Shown in pieces: positions 1-8,443 of a stretch of 64,000 bases of DNA. Source of the DNA: Haloferax elongans ATCC BAA-1513 (lineage in GTDB: Archaea > Halobacteriota > Halobacteria > Halobacteriales > Haloferacaceae); contig NZ_AOLK01000022.1 in NCBI RefSeq assembly GCF_000336755.1, forward strand, positions 320,748 through 384,747, in the 5' to 3' direction. The notes below the pieces were generated by a model. The model was not told the DNA's origin, searched no databases, and was given only the letters and a program-made list of their open reading frames with translations. The translations under genes and the position numbers were made by a program. The number at the start of each line of letters is the position of its first letter. Position 1 is the stretch's first letter.

Positions 1-893
1 ACGAGCACGTATCCAACCCCCAACACCACGTTCGCGCCCGCAGTCCGGGCACCGAAGGCGTATTTCCCGGCAACCCCGCCGCTGCCGTGGCACATCGGAA
101 GGCCGCCGAAGGGGACCGCGAGGAGGTTCATCACGCCCATGCTGGAGGCGAGTTCGTCGGCCGACACGTCGCGGTCGAAGTAATCCGAGAGGAGGACCGA
201 TGTCGCGAGGGCGGCGTTGCCGACGGTCATCGCCAACTGGGCGGCCGCCGCTTCGAACGCCGGGAGGGTGACAGTCGCGAGCGTGAACGTTGCAGGCGTG
301 AACAGCGCGCTGTCGCCGAGCGACGGAATCGTGAGTCCGAGCGTTCCAACGTCGGACGCTGCAATCCCGGCACCGACCACGAGGACGGCGAGAGCGCTCA
401 GATTCCAGCGCCGGGCGAGAGCCGCGAAGGCGGCGATGCCGACCGCAACACCGGCCAAAAGCGGGTCGCCGACACCCAGTTCGATGCCCGTCGAGAGGAG
501 AACGAGTGCGACGCCGAACTGGACGCCGCGAACGACGGGCGCGCCGATGTAGTGGCTCAGTCGGCCGAGTGAGTTCGTTCGACCGATAGCGAGGAGGGTG
601 ACACCGAGAACGAGACCGGCGACGAGCGCCTCACCAGTGGTGACTGTCTCGGCGAGGAGGAGGGCCGCGAGCGCCTTCATCGGTTCGACCGAAAGCGGGG
701 CCGCGTAGTACAGGCCCCACACGATCTGAAAGACACCGAACCAGACGAGGACGAGCGTCAGCGAGAGGTCGGTCAGCCGTGCGACGGCGACCACGATGGG
801 GAGGACCGTAACCGAATCACCGACCGCACCGGTGAACTCGTTCCACGCGAAATCGACGGCGAGTTCGTCGCGATACGGCAGCGATACGGCCAT
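1..893 (-). CDS. MOT1-type sulfate/molybdate transporter (3' end cut by window)
   Basis: The reading frame starts at the ATG at 893 and runs off the left edge, so only about 297 N-terminal residues are seen. The product is a polytopic membrane protein made almost entirely of hydrophobic helices. It begins MAVSLPYRDELAVDF, followed by an FTGAVGDSVTVLP segment. Near the window edge it carries GVMNLLAVPFGGLPMCHGSGG followed by AGKYAFGARTAG, the signature of the MOT1/SulP-like molybdate or sulfate transporter family (MFS_MOT1). It probably imports sulfate or molybdate across the cytoplasmic membrane. A molybdopterin operon lies about 22 kb away, which fits molybdate but is not proof. The substrate cannot be settled from sequence. 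Confidence 0.8.
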   Translation of the reverse strand, partial: MAVSLPYRDELAVDFAWNEFTGAVGDSVTVLPIVVAVARLTDLSLTLVLVWFGVFQIVWGLYYAAPLSVEPMKALAALLLAETVTTGEALVAGLVLGVTLLAIGRTNSLGRLSHYIGAPVVRGVQFGVALVLLSTGIELGVGDPLLAGVAVGIAAFAALARRWNLSALAVLVVGAGIAASDVGTLGLTIPSLGDSALFTPATFTLATVTLPAFEAAAAQLAMTVGNAALATSVLLSDYFDRDVSADELASSMGVMNLLAVPFGGLPMCHGSGGVAGKYAFGARTAGANVVLGVGYVL

Positions 894-977
894 CCAGACA
901 CAGTACGATGGATTCCTGCAAATATGTTTGCGTAACGATAGGTGTGCGCAGACAGAGTGAATTGAAACTGGATTCAG

Positions 978-1364
978 TTACTCCCACTTCGAGATGTCGA
1001 GGTGGACGCCGCCACGGATGAAGTCGATTCCCATGAAGACCATCATGGGGACGATTGTGACGATGGCCAGCGCGCCGAAGAAGACGTCTCCGCGCGTTCC
1101 ACCGAGCTCTGGCGCAACGTTTGCGACCATCCCGATGCCGAAACAGAGGTATCCGAGGCCTGCGACGACGTGCCAGTCGAGCGATGCTGCTCCGACGCCG
1201 ACCGAGTCGCGCAGTGCGGCGGTAATCAAGAGCAGTCCGGCCATGGCGAACCCGCCCATCCAGACCCATTGGTGGAGGTGTTCGGGCGAGCCAAAGAGTG
1301 CTATCGGGAGGGCGAGAACGACCATGTCGAACACGCCGAGTCCGAAGAGAAACCGTCGTTTCAC
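978..1364 (-). CDS. Small four-helix membrane protein, conserved haloarchaeal type
   Basis: This 128-residue protein starts at GTG (1364), preceded by a GAGGTCAC Shine-Dalgarno-like stretch. It has about four hydrophobic segments (roughly residues 6-24, 34-50, 65-85 and 95-113) separated by short loops. There are no catalytic motifs, so no function can be assigned. It stands alone, 84 bases after the MOT1 gene and in the same orientation, but the spacing argues for its own promoter or for read-through into MOT1. The open frame continues upstream into the isochorismatase gene, but that part is Arg-rich shadow sequence and was excluded. Confidence 0.7.
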   Translation of the reverse strand: MKRRFLFGLGVFDMVVLALPIALFGSPEHLHQWVWMGGFAMAGLLLITAALRDSVGVGAASLDWHVVAGLGYLCFGIGMVANVAPELGGTRGDVFFGALAIVTIVPMMVFMGIDFIRGGVHLDISKWE

Positions 1365-1426
1365 ACGGGTGACCTCACCCAGTGACGGTGTAAATCCACC
1401 GACATTATTGTGGCGCGTAAGTCGGC

Positions 1427-2017
1427 CTACCGCGCCTGCAACACTGCTTCCGTCGGTACTACCGCCGCGAACTCGCCGTTCAAATGCGCCAGCGCGGTTC
1501 GGTGCATCTCGTCGGCCGAGTAGGATTCGCCGTCCGGCCCCTCGCGGTCGAACGTCGCGGTCGCGTCGGACGGGAGATACACCTCGAATCCGAGGTTCTC
1601 GGCCATCCGCGTCGTCGTCGAGACGCAGTGGTCGGTCGTCAGGCCGCAGACGACGAGCGTGTCGTAGTCGCGCTCGCGGAGCCATCCTTCGAGGTCGGTG
1701 CCGATGAACCCGCTGTTGACGTGTTTCGTGAACACCGGTTCGCCCTCGACGGGTTCGGCTTCGGGCTTCCAGTCGAAACCTTCGCCATCGCTGCGGAGCG
1801 GTGAGTCGGGTTCTGTGGACTCATGGCGGACGTGCACCACGGGAGCGTCCACGCCGCGCCATGCCGCCAGCAAGTCGGCGATACGGGTTTCCATTTCGGG
1901 GTTGTTTCTGTCACCCCAGCCCGGCGCGTCGAAGCCGACCTGCATGTCGATGCAGACGAGCACAGCGTCCTCGGGGAGTTCGAGCCCCGGTGTCGGTGTG
2001 GTGTCGTCGTCAGCCAT
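1427..2017 (-). CDS. Isochorismatase-family cysteine hydrolase
   Basis: This 196-residue protein has the isochorismatase-like fold used by nicotinamidases, isochorismatases and related amidases. The catalytic triad is visible: Asp in [10 protein letters not shown] near residue 22, Lys in [10 protein letters not shown] and Cys in [11 protein letters not shown] (the second Cys of this stretch is the usual nucleophile). The start ATG at 2017 shares its A with the TGA stop of the upstream YqcI/YcgG gene, so the pair is translationally coupled. The natural substrate is unknown. The tight link to the YqcI/YcgG protein suggests the two act in one small pathway. Confidence 0.9.
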   Translation of the reverse strand: MADDDTTPTPGLELPEDAVLVCIDMQVGFDAPGWGDRNNPEMETRIADLLAAWRGVDAPVVHVRHESTEPDSPLRSDGEGFDWKPEAEPVEGEPVFTKHVNSGFIGTDLEGWLRERDYDTLVVCGLTTDHCVSTTTRMAENLGFEVYLPSDATATFDREGPDGESYSADEMHRTALAHLNGEFAAVVPTEAVLQAR

Positions 2018-2814
2018 CAGTCGTCCGCCGGTGCCATCGGCACCTTCGGGTGCTCGCGGGTGATTCGAATCGGGCACTCGTCGGGGGCCTGTGACTCGTC
2101 CGAGGAGAACATGTACTGCGGCCACTCACGGTCGCCGTCGACGCCCCAGTCGCCGAGGTCGGCGTGGGGACAGACGCCGTCGTACTCTTCGATGCGGTCC
2201 TGAATGACCGCACGAGCTTTCTGTCCGGCCTCGGTGTCGGCAGTGATGCCATCGAAGAGCGGTCGGGGCTGGAACGTAATTTCGAGGCCCCACGGACAGT
2301 AGCGACTCAGTCGCTCGTCGTAGAACGGCGCGCGCGTCGTCGGGAAGATAGGCTCGCCGCCGAAGCAGAACTCCCACGTCGGGGTGTCGGGGTCGGTGGG
2401 GATGTCTTCCGGCCACGGTTCGGGGTCGTTGACGTGGAGGAACTGCAGGATGTGCCACAGACGCTCGTGATAATCGGCCTCCGTCAGGTCCTCTTCGGGT
2501 GGCTTGAAGAACGTGACGAGCGAGCACGCGTCCGAGTAGTCTCGATACACGTCGAGGTACTCGAGCAGGTTGTCGCGAAGCGCCAGCAGGGCGTCTTTGT
2601 CCGTCGAGGACTCGACGAACGTGTAAAGTGCGTCGCCGTTGCGCTCGGATTCGACCCCGAAGTAACACGGGAATGGTGCACCGTCGCGCTCGCCGAGCAT
2701 CGTCTCGCGGAACGTCTCGTAGTGCTTCACCGCCCACTCGGGGAGGTCGCCATCGTCGATGCGGCGGCGGAGCACGTCCTGTTCCATGAGCACTTGCAGT
2801 CCCGACTCGTTCAT
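2017..2814 (-). CDS. YqcI/YcgG family protein
   Basis: The family is recognised from PFPCYFGVE near the N-terminus, the central block [17 protein letters not shown] and the following [12 protein letters not shown] stretch. It is usually a 230-270 residue cytoplasmic protein of unknown biochemical role. The open frame begins at a GTG at 2868, but I prefer the ATG at 2814 (265 residues). The homologous part begins only around LPEWAVKHY, and a palindrome with a TATA-like element sits at 2848-2862. Two Cys residues (in PFPCYF and EFCFGG) and a late Cys-rich stretch are conserved-looking. It is the first gene of a two-gene unit with the isochorismatase-like hydrolase. Confidence 0.85.
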   Translation of the reverse strand: MNESGLQVLMEQDVLRRRIDDGDLPEWAVKHYETFRETMLGERDGAPFPCYFGVESERNGDALYTFVESSTDKDALLALRDNLLEYLDVYRDYSDACSLVTFFKPPEEDLTEADYHERLWHILQFLHVNDPEPWPEDIPTDPDTPTWEFCFGGEPIFPTTRAPFYDERLSRYCPWGLEITFQPRPLFDGITADTEAGQKARAVIQDRIEEYDGVCPHADLGDWGVDGDREWPQYMFSSDESQAPDECPIRITREHPKVPMAPADD

Positions 2815-2847
2815 GCGCGGGAGTTGGCGTGTGACGATTTGAGAGTT

Positions 2848-2862
2848 CGGGTTTACTACCCG
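2848..2862. promoter_or_regulatory. Palindrome CGGGT-n5-ACCCG upstream of YqcI gene
   Basis: A perfect 5-base inverted repeat with a 5-base AT-containing centre lies about 35-50 bases before the preferred ATG at 2814. On the minus strand the centre reads AGTAA, weakly TATA-like. It could be an operator or promoter element. If the GTG at 2868 is the true start, it would be coding instead. Confidence 0.3.
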
Positions 2863-2902
2863 AATCACCCCCTCGAAACGACGGGTGTTTGTCGACGTCG
2901 AC

Positions 2903-3376
2903 TCAGAGCTGTCGGTCCATTTTCAGGTACCGCGTCTCGTAGCCCGCTGCTTCGTAACACGCCTGTGCCGTCTCGTTGCGGGTGTGGACAGACAGCTCCG
3001 CGTGTTCACACCCGCGTCTCTCGCCCCACTCGTGTGCCCGTTCGAGAAGTGCCGTCCCCAGACCACTACCACGAGCGTCCGGCTCGACGTACAGTTCAGT
3101 CACCTTCGCCGTCGCCCCGCGGTCGAACACTGGCGGTGACTCCGAGTACGAGACAGTCGTGTACCCCGTCTGCGACCCATCGGTTTCGGCAACGAACGTC
3201 TGTACGTCCTCGTCCGCAAGCTGCGCCTGACGATACGCGAGTGCATTGACTCGGACGTACTCGTCACCGGCGAGGGCGTCGTACTCGTCGAGGTCACCCA
3301 TCTCAGTGGCGAACGGGAGCCAGAGGTCGTCGACGAACGTGGGGACCTCGTCGGGTCGAAGGGGCCGGACGTCCAT
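2903..3376 (-). CDS. GNAT-family N-acetyltransferase
   Basis: This 157-residue protein has the GNAT fold. The acetyl-CoA pyrophosphate-binding motif is ARGSGLGTALLERAHEW (Q/RxxGxG type, around residues 102-118), preceded by the beta-4 strand AKVTELYVEPD and followed by NETAQACYEAAGY. It is cytoplasmic, and the acceptor may be a small amine, an amino acid or a protein N-terminus. It begins at ATG 3376 and stands alone with intergenic DNA on both sides. The substrate is unknown. Confidence 0.9.
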   Translation of the reverse strand: MDVRPLRPDEVPTFVDDLWLPFATEMGDLDEYDALAGDEYVRVNALAYRQAQLADEDVQTFVAETDGSQTGYTTVSYSESPPVFDRGATAKVTELYVEPDARGSGLGTALLERAHEWGERRGCEHAELSVHTRNETAQACYEAAGYETRYLKMDRQL

Positions 3377-3443
3377 TGGTCTTCGACCACTCGACTGTGT
3401 GTCAAAAATCTATTGTTTCTCTCGATGAACGGCGACGGTTCGC

Positions 3444-3728
3444 TTATTCGATTTCGAGACTGCCGGACCCGCCGCCATCGCCGCCGTCTTCGTCCCACTC
3501 CAGTTCGAACTCGATACTCAGTTCGCCCGGACGGCCGGTCGGTCCCTCGCGTTCAGCTTTCACCTCGAAGGTCGGCGAGGTGGGTGGGTCGAGCGTCACG
3601 GACTGGTCGCCAGCGGTCAGCGTAATCGAATCGCCGGCGTCGAGTTTGTCGGCGACGGTTCGGAGGTACGATGCGATGTCCGCGCGCGACTGCTTGCTCT
3701 CGGATTTGAAGAGGACTTCTTCAGGCAT
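3444..3728 (-). CDS. amphi-Trp domain protein
   Basis: This small acidic protein (94 residues) matches the haloarchaeal amphi-Trp domain family: MPEEVLFKSESKQSRADIASYLRTVADKL, then a beta-rich stretch with TLTAGDQSVTLDPP and a final IEFELEWDEDG. It ends in a short Gly/Asp-rich tail. The function is unknown; the domain name comes from a conserved amphipathic, Trp-containing strand. The in-frame extension upstream of ATG 3728 is low quality and was left out. Confidence 0.85.
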   Translation of the reverse strand: MPEEVLFKSESKQSRADIASYLRTVADKLDAGDSITLTAGDQSVTLDPPTSPTFEVKAEREGPTGRPGELSIEFELEWDEDGGDGGGSGSLEIE

Positions 3729-3812
3729 AGAACAACAGACGGCGTCCGAGGAGATTAATCCTCCCCCGCCTCCCAATTCGGAGGAACGCGAGGGTGTTTG
3801 TGGTCGCCGACC

Positions 3813-5312
3813 TCAGTCGGCGCGAATTCCCTCAGAGAACCGCTGTTGGTTCTCTTCGGGGGCAGCGACAGTGAGCACGGAGACGCCGACGGTCAACAGC
3901 GCCGAGAGGAGCATGCCCCAGAGGGCGAAGTCCCACGTGAGGTACGTCGCGCCGAAGAGCGTCACACCGGCAAGGTCTACAGGCGGGACGAACACGTGCG
4001 CGAGGTAGAACGCCTGACTCCCGATGATACCGGCGAACATCCCCGAGCGCGTCGTCTTCGGCCAGTAGAGTGCAACGATAACGGGGAGCGCCATCTGTGC
4101 GAACCCGCCGAATGCAGTGTCACCGACTTCGACGAGCGTTCCGGGGCGGAACAGGCTGGCGACGAAGGTCAGCGTCGCGAACACGGCGACGCCGATGCGG
4201 GCGAGCCACGCTTCGCGGGCGTCGGTCGCACTCGGATTCACGAACGGCCGGTAGAGGTCACGCGTGAAGTACGACGACCCCGAGAGAAGCATCGAATCCG
4301 ACGAGGACATCATCGCCGCCATCGCGCCGGCGACGACGAGCGCAGCGAACCAGACCGGCGTGTACTCGTTGAGCAGGACTGGCAGGACGTTCGCGCCCTC
4401 GGGAACGGAGATACCGAGCCCGGCAGCCCACGTCCCGAGGAGGAACGCTGGCACGAACAGCAAGACGACGAGCACGGGCCACAGCGCGAACGAGCGCTTG
4501 AGAACCTTGCCGGACTTGGCGACGAAGAAACGCTGGTTTATCTGCGGGAACATCGCCACGCCGAAGGCGATAGTGACGGCGGTGGAGATGATGAACTGCG
4601 GCGAGTACAGACCGCCGCCGAGTGCGAGGAATTCGGGTTTGTTGGTCGCGAGCGCGTTCGAGAGCGCGGTTGGCCCGCCAGCCGCGACTGCGACCCACCC
4701 GACGGCGAGCCAGACGACACCGAGCATGAACAGCCCTTGGAGCGTGTCAGTCCACGCGACGCCGCGGAGTCCCGCGATGACGACGTAAGCAATCATGAAC
4801 ACCGTGATTCCGGCGGCACCCGCCCAGTAGGGAATGGCACCGTTCGTGAGGCCGACGATAGCCTCGCCAGCACCCATCTGCTGGAGCATCACGTACGGGA
4901 AGAGCCAAAAGAGGCTGATTCCGGCGACCAAGGCGCGGAGGCGCTTGGACCCGAAGCGGTCGCCGAGCATCTCGCCGAGCGTGACGTAGCCGTGGACCTT
5001 GCCGACGAGCCACTGCTTGTAGCCGACGACGTACCAGAGGATGGCGAAGAGCACACCGTCCATGACGCCCATGACCAGAATCCACTCCGGTCCAGCGCGG
5101 AACGCGAGGTCCGGCCCGCCGAAGAACGTGAAGGCCGAAAGCAGCGTCGCGAACGTCGTGAACAGCAGGACGACGGTGCCGATAGAGCGCCCTGCGAGGT
5201 AGTAATCCTCGGCGTCACTGCTGGTCAGTCGGTAGGCGAGTAGCCCGATAGCGAGCGCGACTACCAGGTACACGCCGACGACGCCGAGTTGGATGCCGAG
5301 CGCGGAGACCAT
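3813..5312 (-). CDS. Sodium:solute symporter (SSS family)
   Basis: This 499-residue membrane protein has about 13 hydrophobic helices and SSS-family landmarks: an AEDYYLAGRSIG stretch after helix 1, the FGGPDLAF and GYKQWLVGKVHGYVTLGE region, and GAMAAMMSSSDSMLLSGSS in the middle, where the sodium-site serines sit. It probably imports a small organic acid or similar solute with sodium; pantothenate and proline carriers are relatives. Its ATG at 5312 shares a base with the stop of the upstream DUF3311 gene, the usual two-gene arrangement for this subgroup. The substrate is not predictable. Confidence 0.93.
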   Translation of the reverse strand: MVSALGIQLGVVGVYLVVALAIGLLAYRLTSSDAEDYYLAGRSIGTVVLLFTTFATLLSAFTFFGGPDLAFRAGPEWILVMGVMDGVLFAILWYVVGYKQWLVGKVHGYVTLGEMLGDRFGSKRLRALVAGISLFWLFPYVMLQQMGAGEAIVGLTNGAIPYWAGAAGITVFMIAYVVIAGLRGVAWTDTLQGLFMLGVVWLAVGWVAVAAGGPTALSNALATNKPEFLALGGGLYSPQFIISTAVTIAFGVAMFPQINQRFFVAKSGKVLKRSFALWPVLVVLLFVPAFLLGTWAAGLGISVPEGANVLPVLLNEYTPVWFAALVVAGAMAAMMSSSDSMLLSGSSYFTRDLYRPFVNPSATDAREAWLARIGVAVFATLTFVASLFRPGTLVEVGDTAFGGFAQMALPVIVALYWPKTTRSGMFAGIIGSQAFYLAHVFVPPVDLAGVTLFGATYLTWDFALWGMLLSALLTVGVSVLTVAAPEENQQRFSEGIRAD

Positions 5313-5527
5313 CAGTTGCTCACCTCGCCCATCCCGCGGTCCCACGCCCGGCGCGTGAACAGGTGGAAGACCGCAGCAGTCAGTAACATCCAGCCGATGT
5401 GCCACCAGAGCCACAGTGGGAGGCCAGCGAACACGCGGCTATCGCCCCAGAGAAACCACGGGACGGCGAGCGCCACGAGGACTGCGAAAGTCGCAATCCA
5501 GAGGTAATCGGTGCGCGTTCTCGTCAT
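5312..5527 (-). CDS. DUF3311 membrane protein, partner of SSS symporter
   Basis: This 71-residue protein has two transmembrane helices (about residues 8-27 and 38-57), separated by WGDSRVFAGLPLWLWWH, and a short cytoplasmic tail. This DUF3311 type is commonly encoded directly before SSS permeases and is presumed to be a small accessory subunit. Here its TGA overlaps the symporter ATG by one base. The role is inferred only from this context. Confidence 0.88.
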   Translation of the reverse strand: MTRTRTDYLWIATFAVLVALAVPWFLWGDSRVFAGLPLWLWWHIGWMLLTAAVFHLFTRRAWDRGMGEVSN

Positions 5528-5684
5528 TACTGGAAACGATAGTTGATAACCGGACGTAAATGTTACTCTATTCTCCTACGTCGGGAGCTACTGAAGAAGA
5601 ATTTTCTTCAATCGTCTACGTCGAACTTCCCTGCTCGTCCAGTGTGGTGGAAACAATTTCCTCGATGCGGGTCGAGGAACCCGT

Positions 5685-6422
5685 ATGGAATTCGGGATTC
5701 AGCTCTATTCACTCCGAAATCTCGGAGAATCGACAGCCCAACTGGTCGAGCGTGCTGCCGACGCCGGGTTCGACGGGGTCGAGTTCGCAGGGCTCGACGA
5801 CACCGATGCGATTCGAGCGAGTCTTTCGGAGACGGGACTCGACGCGCCCGCCGCCCACGTCCCAATCGAGGAGTTGGAGTCCGACCTCGACGCGGTGTGC
5901 GAACAGTACGGGGAACTGGGAGTCGAGACGCTCGTCGTCCCGTATCTTCCACCGGAAGACTTCGCCGACGCCGACTCGGTAGACGAGACAGCACGCCGTC
6001 TCGACGACTTGACTGCCCGGTGTGACGACCGAGGAATCAGGCTCCTCTATCACAACCACGAGCACGAACTCCGGTCAGTCGACGGTGGACCCGCCTTGGA
6101 CCGACTGGCCGACCACTCAGGCATCGGATTCGAACTCGACCTCGCATGGGTTCTGGCCGCTGGCTACGACCCGGTCAGCTATCTGACGACGTATGCCGAC
6201 CGGACGCCGCTTGTCCACCTCAAAGACGTGGTCATCGATTCCGCGGCCGAGCGCGGCGGGCGTCCCGTCCCACTCGGTGAGGGCGAACTGGACATCGACA
6301 ACTGTCTGGCCGCCGCAGCCGACGCCGAGTTCGTCGAGTGGGTCATCGCGGAACACGACGACCCAGACGACCCAGCAGAGTTCTGTCGAGACGCCGGCGA
6401 GACGTTCGCTACCTACCGATAG
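5685..6422 (+). CDS. Sugar phosphate isomerase/epimerase-like TIM-barrel protein
   Basis: This 245-residue protein begins [12 protein letters not shown] and shows the xylose-isomerase-like TIM-barrel pattern: FDGVEFAG after strand 2, [19 protein letters not shown] (metal-site His/Glu region), [16 protein letters not shown] and LVHLKDVV. Metal-dependent epimerases and inosose dehydratases share these features. The enzyme probably isomerises or epimerises a sugar or cyclitol, but the substrate is unknown. It stands alone, upstream of the dnaG promoter. Confidence 0.85.
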   Translation: MEFGIQLYSLRNLGESTAQLVERAADAGFDGVEFAGLDDTDAIRASLSETGLDAPAAHVPIEELESDLDAVCEQYGELGVETLVVPYLPPEDFADADSVDETARRLDDLTARCDDRGIRLLYHNHEHELRSVDGGPALDRLADHSGIGFELDLAWVLAAGYDPVSYLTTYADRTPLVHLKDVVIDSAAERGGRPVPLGEGELDIDNCLAAAADAEFVEWVIAEHDDPDDPAEFCRDAGETFATYR

Positions 6423-6489
6423 AGCGCTGTTACGAAGGAAATTACCGAGCCGACACACCAGCCGCGATAGATATTTCCCTGCAGCACAA

Positions 6490-6498
6490 TTTATATAA
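6490..6498 (+). promoter_or_regulatory. TATA box of dnaG
   Basis: The sequence TTTATATAA is a close match to the haloarchaeal TATA consensus. Transcription would begin about 25 bases downstream, near 6520. That leaves an untranslated leader of about 50 bases before the dnaG ATG at 6575. Confidence 0.65.
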
Positions 6499-6526
6499 CG
6501 ACGTTCGCAGGAGCGACCTGCAACAG

Positions 6527-6566
6527 CATCATCACCATCATCATCACACCACCCCCTGCAGGGGGG
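6527..6566 (+). promoter_or_regulatory. dnaG leader: CAT/CAC triplet run and C5-TGCA-G5 hairpin
   Basis: Seven CAT/CAC triplets (6527-6547) are followed by the perfect 14-base palindrome CCCCCTGCAGGGGG at 6552-6565, nine bases before the dnaG ATG. In RNA this would form a short, very GC-rich hairpin next to the start codon. The triplets are in frame with dnaG and would read as seven His, but no ATG, GTG or TTG precedes them within the predicted transcript. They are therefore probably untranslated. Confidence 0.5.
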
Positions 6567-6574
6567 TTTCACCA

Positions 6575-8008
6575 ATGGACGACACCGCAAAATACCTCAT
6601 CCACGCTTCAATCTCCGCCGATGGAGTTGTCGAACGGAGCGACGTGGTCGGCGCCGTCTTCGGGCAGACCGAAGGGTTGCTCGGCGACGAACTCGACCTC
6701 CGTGACCTCCAGCAGTCCTCCAAAGTCGGACGTATAGACGTACAGATAGACTCCGAAAACGGCCACTCGTTCGGCCAGATGACCATCGCGAGCAGTCTCG
6801 ACAAGGTCGAGACAGCCATCCTCGCGGCCTCGCTGGAGACGCTCACCCGCGTCGGCCCCTGTCAGGCGGCCATCGAGGTCACGAGTATCGAAGACGTTCG
6901 CGAGGCGAAACGCCGCAAGGTCGTCGAGCGGGCGAAGGAACTCCTCACCGAATCCTTCGACGACACCGTGATGTCCTCGACCGAAATTCTCGAAGAGGTC
7001 AAAGAGAGTGTCCGCGTCGAAGACATCTCCGAGTACCACGGACTTCCGGCCGGACCACGTGTCACCGACTCCGACGCAATCATCGTGGTCGAAGGCCGTG
7101 CCGACGTGCTGACGCTCCTCCGCTTCGGCATCAAGAACGCCGTCGCGGTCGAGGGGACGAACGTCCCCGACGCAGTCGCATCGCTCACCCAGGACCGGAC
7201 AGTCACCGCCTTCCTCGACGGCGACCGCGGGGGGGAACTCATCCTTCGGGAACTCGCACAGGTCGGCGACGTGGACTACGTCGCGTTCGCACCAGACGGG
7301 CAGTCGGTCGAAGACCTCGACCGGAGCGACGTGCTCCGGTCTCTTCGGAACAAGATTGCCTTCTCGGCACTGCCGGACGACGGCGACTTGCGGGCGGCTG
7401 TCGCAGCCGCTGGCGACGCGTCGGGCGTGCATTCAGACTCACGACCGGAGTCACCAGGTCCTGACGACACGTCGGCCGCCTCAACCTCCGACACATCCGC
7501 CGCCCCGAGTACCGACGCATCCGCTACCTCGACCACCGATGCGACCACCGAGACAGAATCGGATAACAGCGGAACGATAACCGTCGAAACGACGAGCGAG
7601 CCGCCGAACGCCACAGCAGAGGAACCGATTCCGAAACCGGAGGTCCTCGCCGGTGCACCGCCGGAGGCTGCCACCACAGCTGAGACGACCGCCGACGAAC
7701 AGGTTCCGGAATCGAAGTCGCTCGCCGACCACGTGCGCGAAGTCGTCACCGAAGAGAGTGGCCGCGCTCGCTTCCTCGACGACGAACTCGACCTCCTCGA
7801 AGAAGTCGCAGTCGAAGCAGTGTACGACGCGCTCGAAGACATCGAATCGGTGCCGTTGCTCGTGGTCGTCGACGGCGAAACGAGTCAGAAACTCGTCGAT
7901 ATCGCGGCCCAGCGCGGCGTCGAGCACGTCGTCGGGCGTTCTATCGGAGAGTTCGTCAAAAAGCCCGTTAGCGTCCGCGTCAGAACGGCTGACCAGCTGC
8001 TCGCCTGA
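6575..8008 (+). CDS. dnaG: Archaeal DnaG primase-like protein (TOPRIM)
   Basis: This 477-residue protein matches archaeal DnaG. The N-terminal domain begins [20 protein letters not shown]. The TOPRIM domain carries the invariant Glu in VVEGRADV (E173) and the DGDRGG acidic pair (D215, D217). A disordered Thr/Ser/Ala/Glu-rich linker spans roughly residues 285-390, and a conserved C-terminal domain follows. In archaea DnaG has RNA primase activity and also binds the RNA exosome as an adaptor for poly(A)-rich substrates. The ATG at 6575 was chosen because it fits the conserved N-terminus. The long linker is typical of haloarchaea. Confidence 0.96.
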   Translation: MDDTAKYLIHASISADGVVERSDVVGAVFGQTEGLLGDELDLRDLQQSSKVGRIDVQIDSENGHSFGQMTIASSLDKVETAILAASLETLTRVGPCQAAIEVTSIEDVREAKRRKVVERAKELLTESFDDTVMSSTEILEEVKESVRVEDISEYHGLPAGPRVTDSDAIIVVEGRADVLTLLRFGIKNAVAVEGTNVPDAVASLTQDRTVTAFLDGDRGGELILRELAQVGDVDYVAFAPDGQSVEDLDRSDVLRSLRNKIAFSALPDDGDLRAAVAAAGDASGVHSDSRPESPGPDDTSAASTSDTSAAPSTDASATSTTDATTETESDNSGTITVETTSEPPNATAEEPIPKPEVLAGAPPEAATTAETTADEQVPESKSLADHVREVVTEESGRARFLDDELDLLEEVAVEAVYDALEDIESVPLLVVVDGETSQKLVDIAAQRGVEHVVGRSIGEFVKKPVSVRVRTADQLLA

Positions 8009-8014
8009 GACGAC

Positions 8015-8443
8015 TCATCGCTGGTCGGGCGAGTCGGACACGAGCCGAATCGCGTCGGCGTCCTCGAACGCGTCGGCGACGCGCCCATCGTGGCGAAATC
8101 CGAGAGCCTCGTAACACGCTCGGGCGGCTTCGTTGTCGGGATGCACCAACACGGTGAGCGACGCGTCTCCTCGCCGGGTTCGGAGTGCATCGACCAGCGC
8201 GGTGGCACGCCCCTCGCGTCGTGCATCGGGTGAGACTGTGAGTTCGGCAATGTGGTCGCCGGTGGCGAGAAGATACCCGACCGGGCGGTCAGCAGTATCG
8301 ACAGAGACGAGAACTGTCCCGACCGCTGGCCACGCATCGAGAAGTTCGGGCGACGGCTCAGAGATGAGTCGCTGGAGCGACGAGAGAGCCGAGCGGTCGC
8401 CCGGACGCGCAGGTCTCACAGGCACAGTTACAGCGGAAGCCAC
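8015..8443 (-). CDS. GNAT-family N-acetyltransferase
   Basis: This 142-residue GNAT protein has the acetyl-CoA motif in VSPDARREGRATALVDALRTRR, followed by VHPDNEAARACYEALGF. The first possible start is a GTG at 8443 overlapping the DUF92 gene by 16 bases. Nearer GTGs at 8425 and 8419 would reduce or remove the overlap and fit an N-terminus beginning close to PVRPARPGD. The two genes share a strand and are probably co-transcribed. The substrate is unknown. Confidence 0.85.
   Translation of the reverse strand: MASAVTVPVRPARPGDRSALSSLQRLISEPSPELLDAWPAVGTVLVSVDTADRPVGYLLATGDHIAELTVSPDARREGRATALVDALRTRRGDASLTVLVHPDNEAARACYEALGFRHDGRVADAFEDADAIRLVSDSPDQR

Noticed and set aside
3798-5243. Long plus-strand open frame of 481 codons opposite the sodium symporter
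   Set aside because: It is Glu/Arg/Asp-rich antisense of a clear membrane-protein gene with well-conserved motifs, the typical shadow seen in GC-rich haloarchaeal DNA.
6527-6547. Seven His codons upstream of dnaG look like an engineered His-tag
   Set aside because: The triplets mix CAT and CAC, no start codon precedes them within the predicted transcript, and the flanking DNA is native and continuous with neighbouring genes. A vector artefact or a real tag is not supported.
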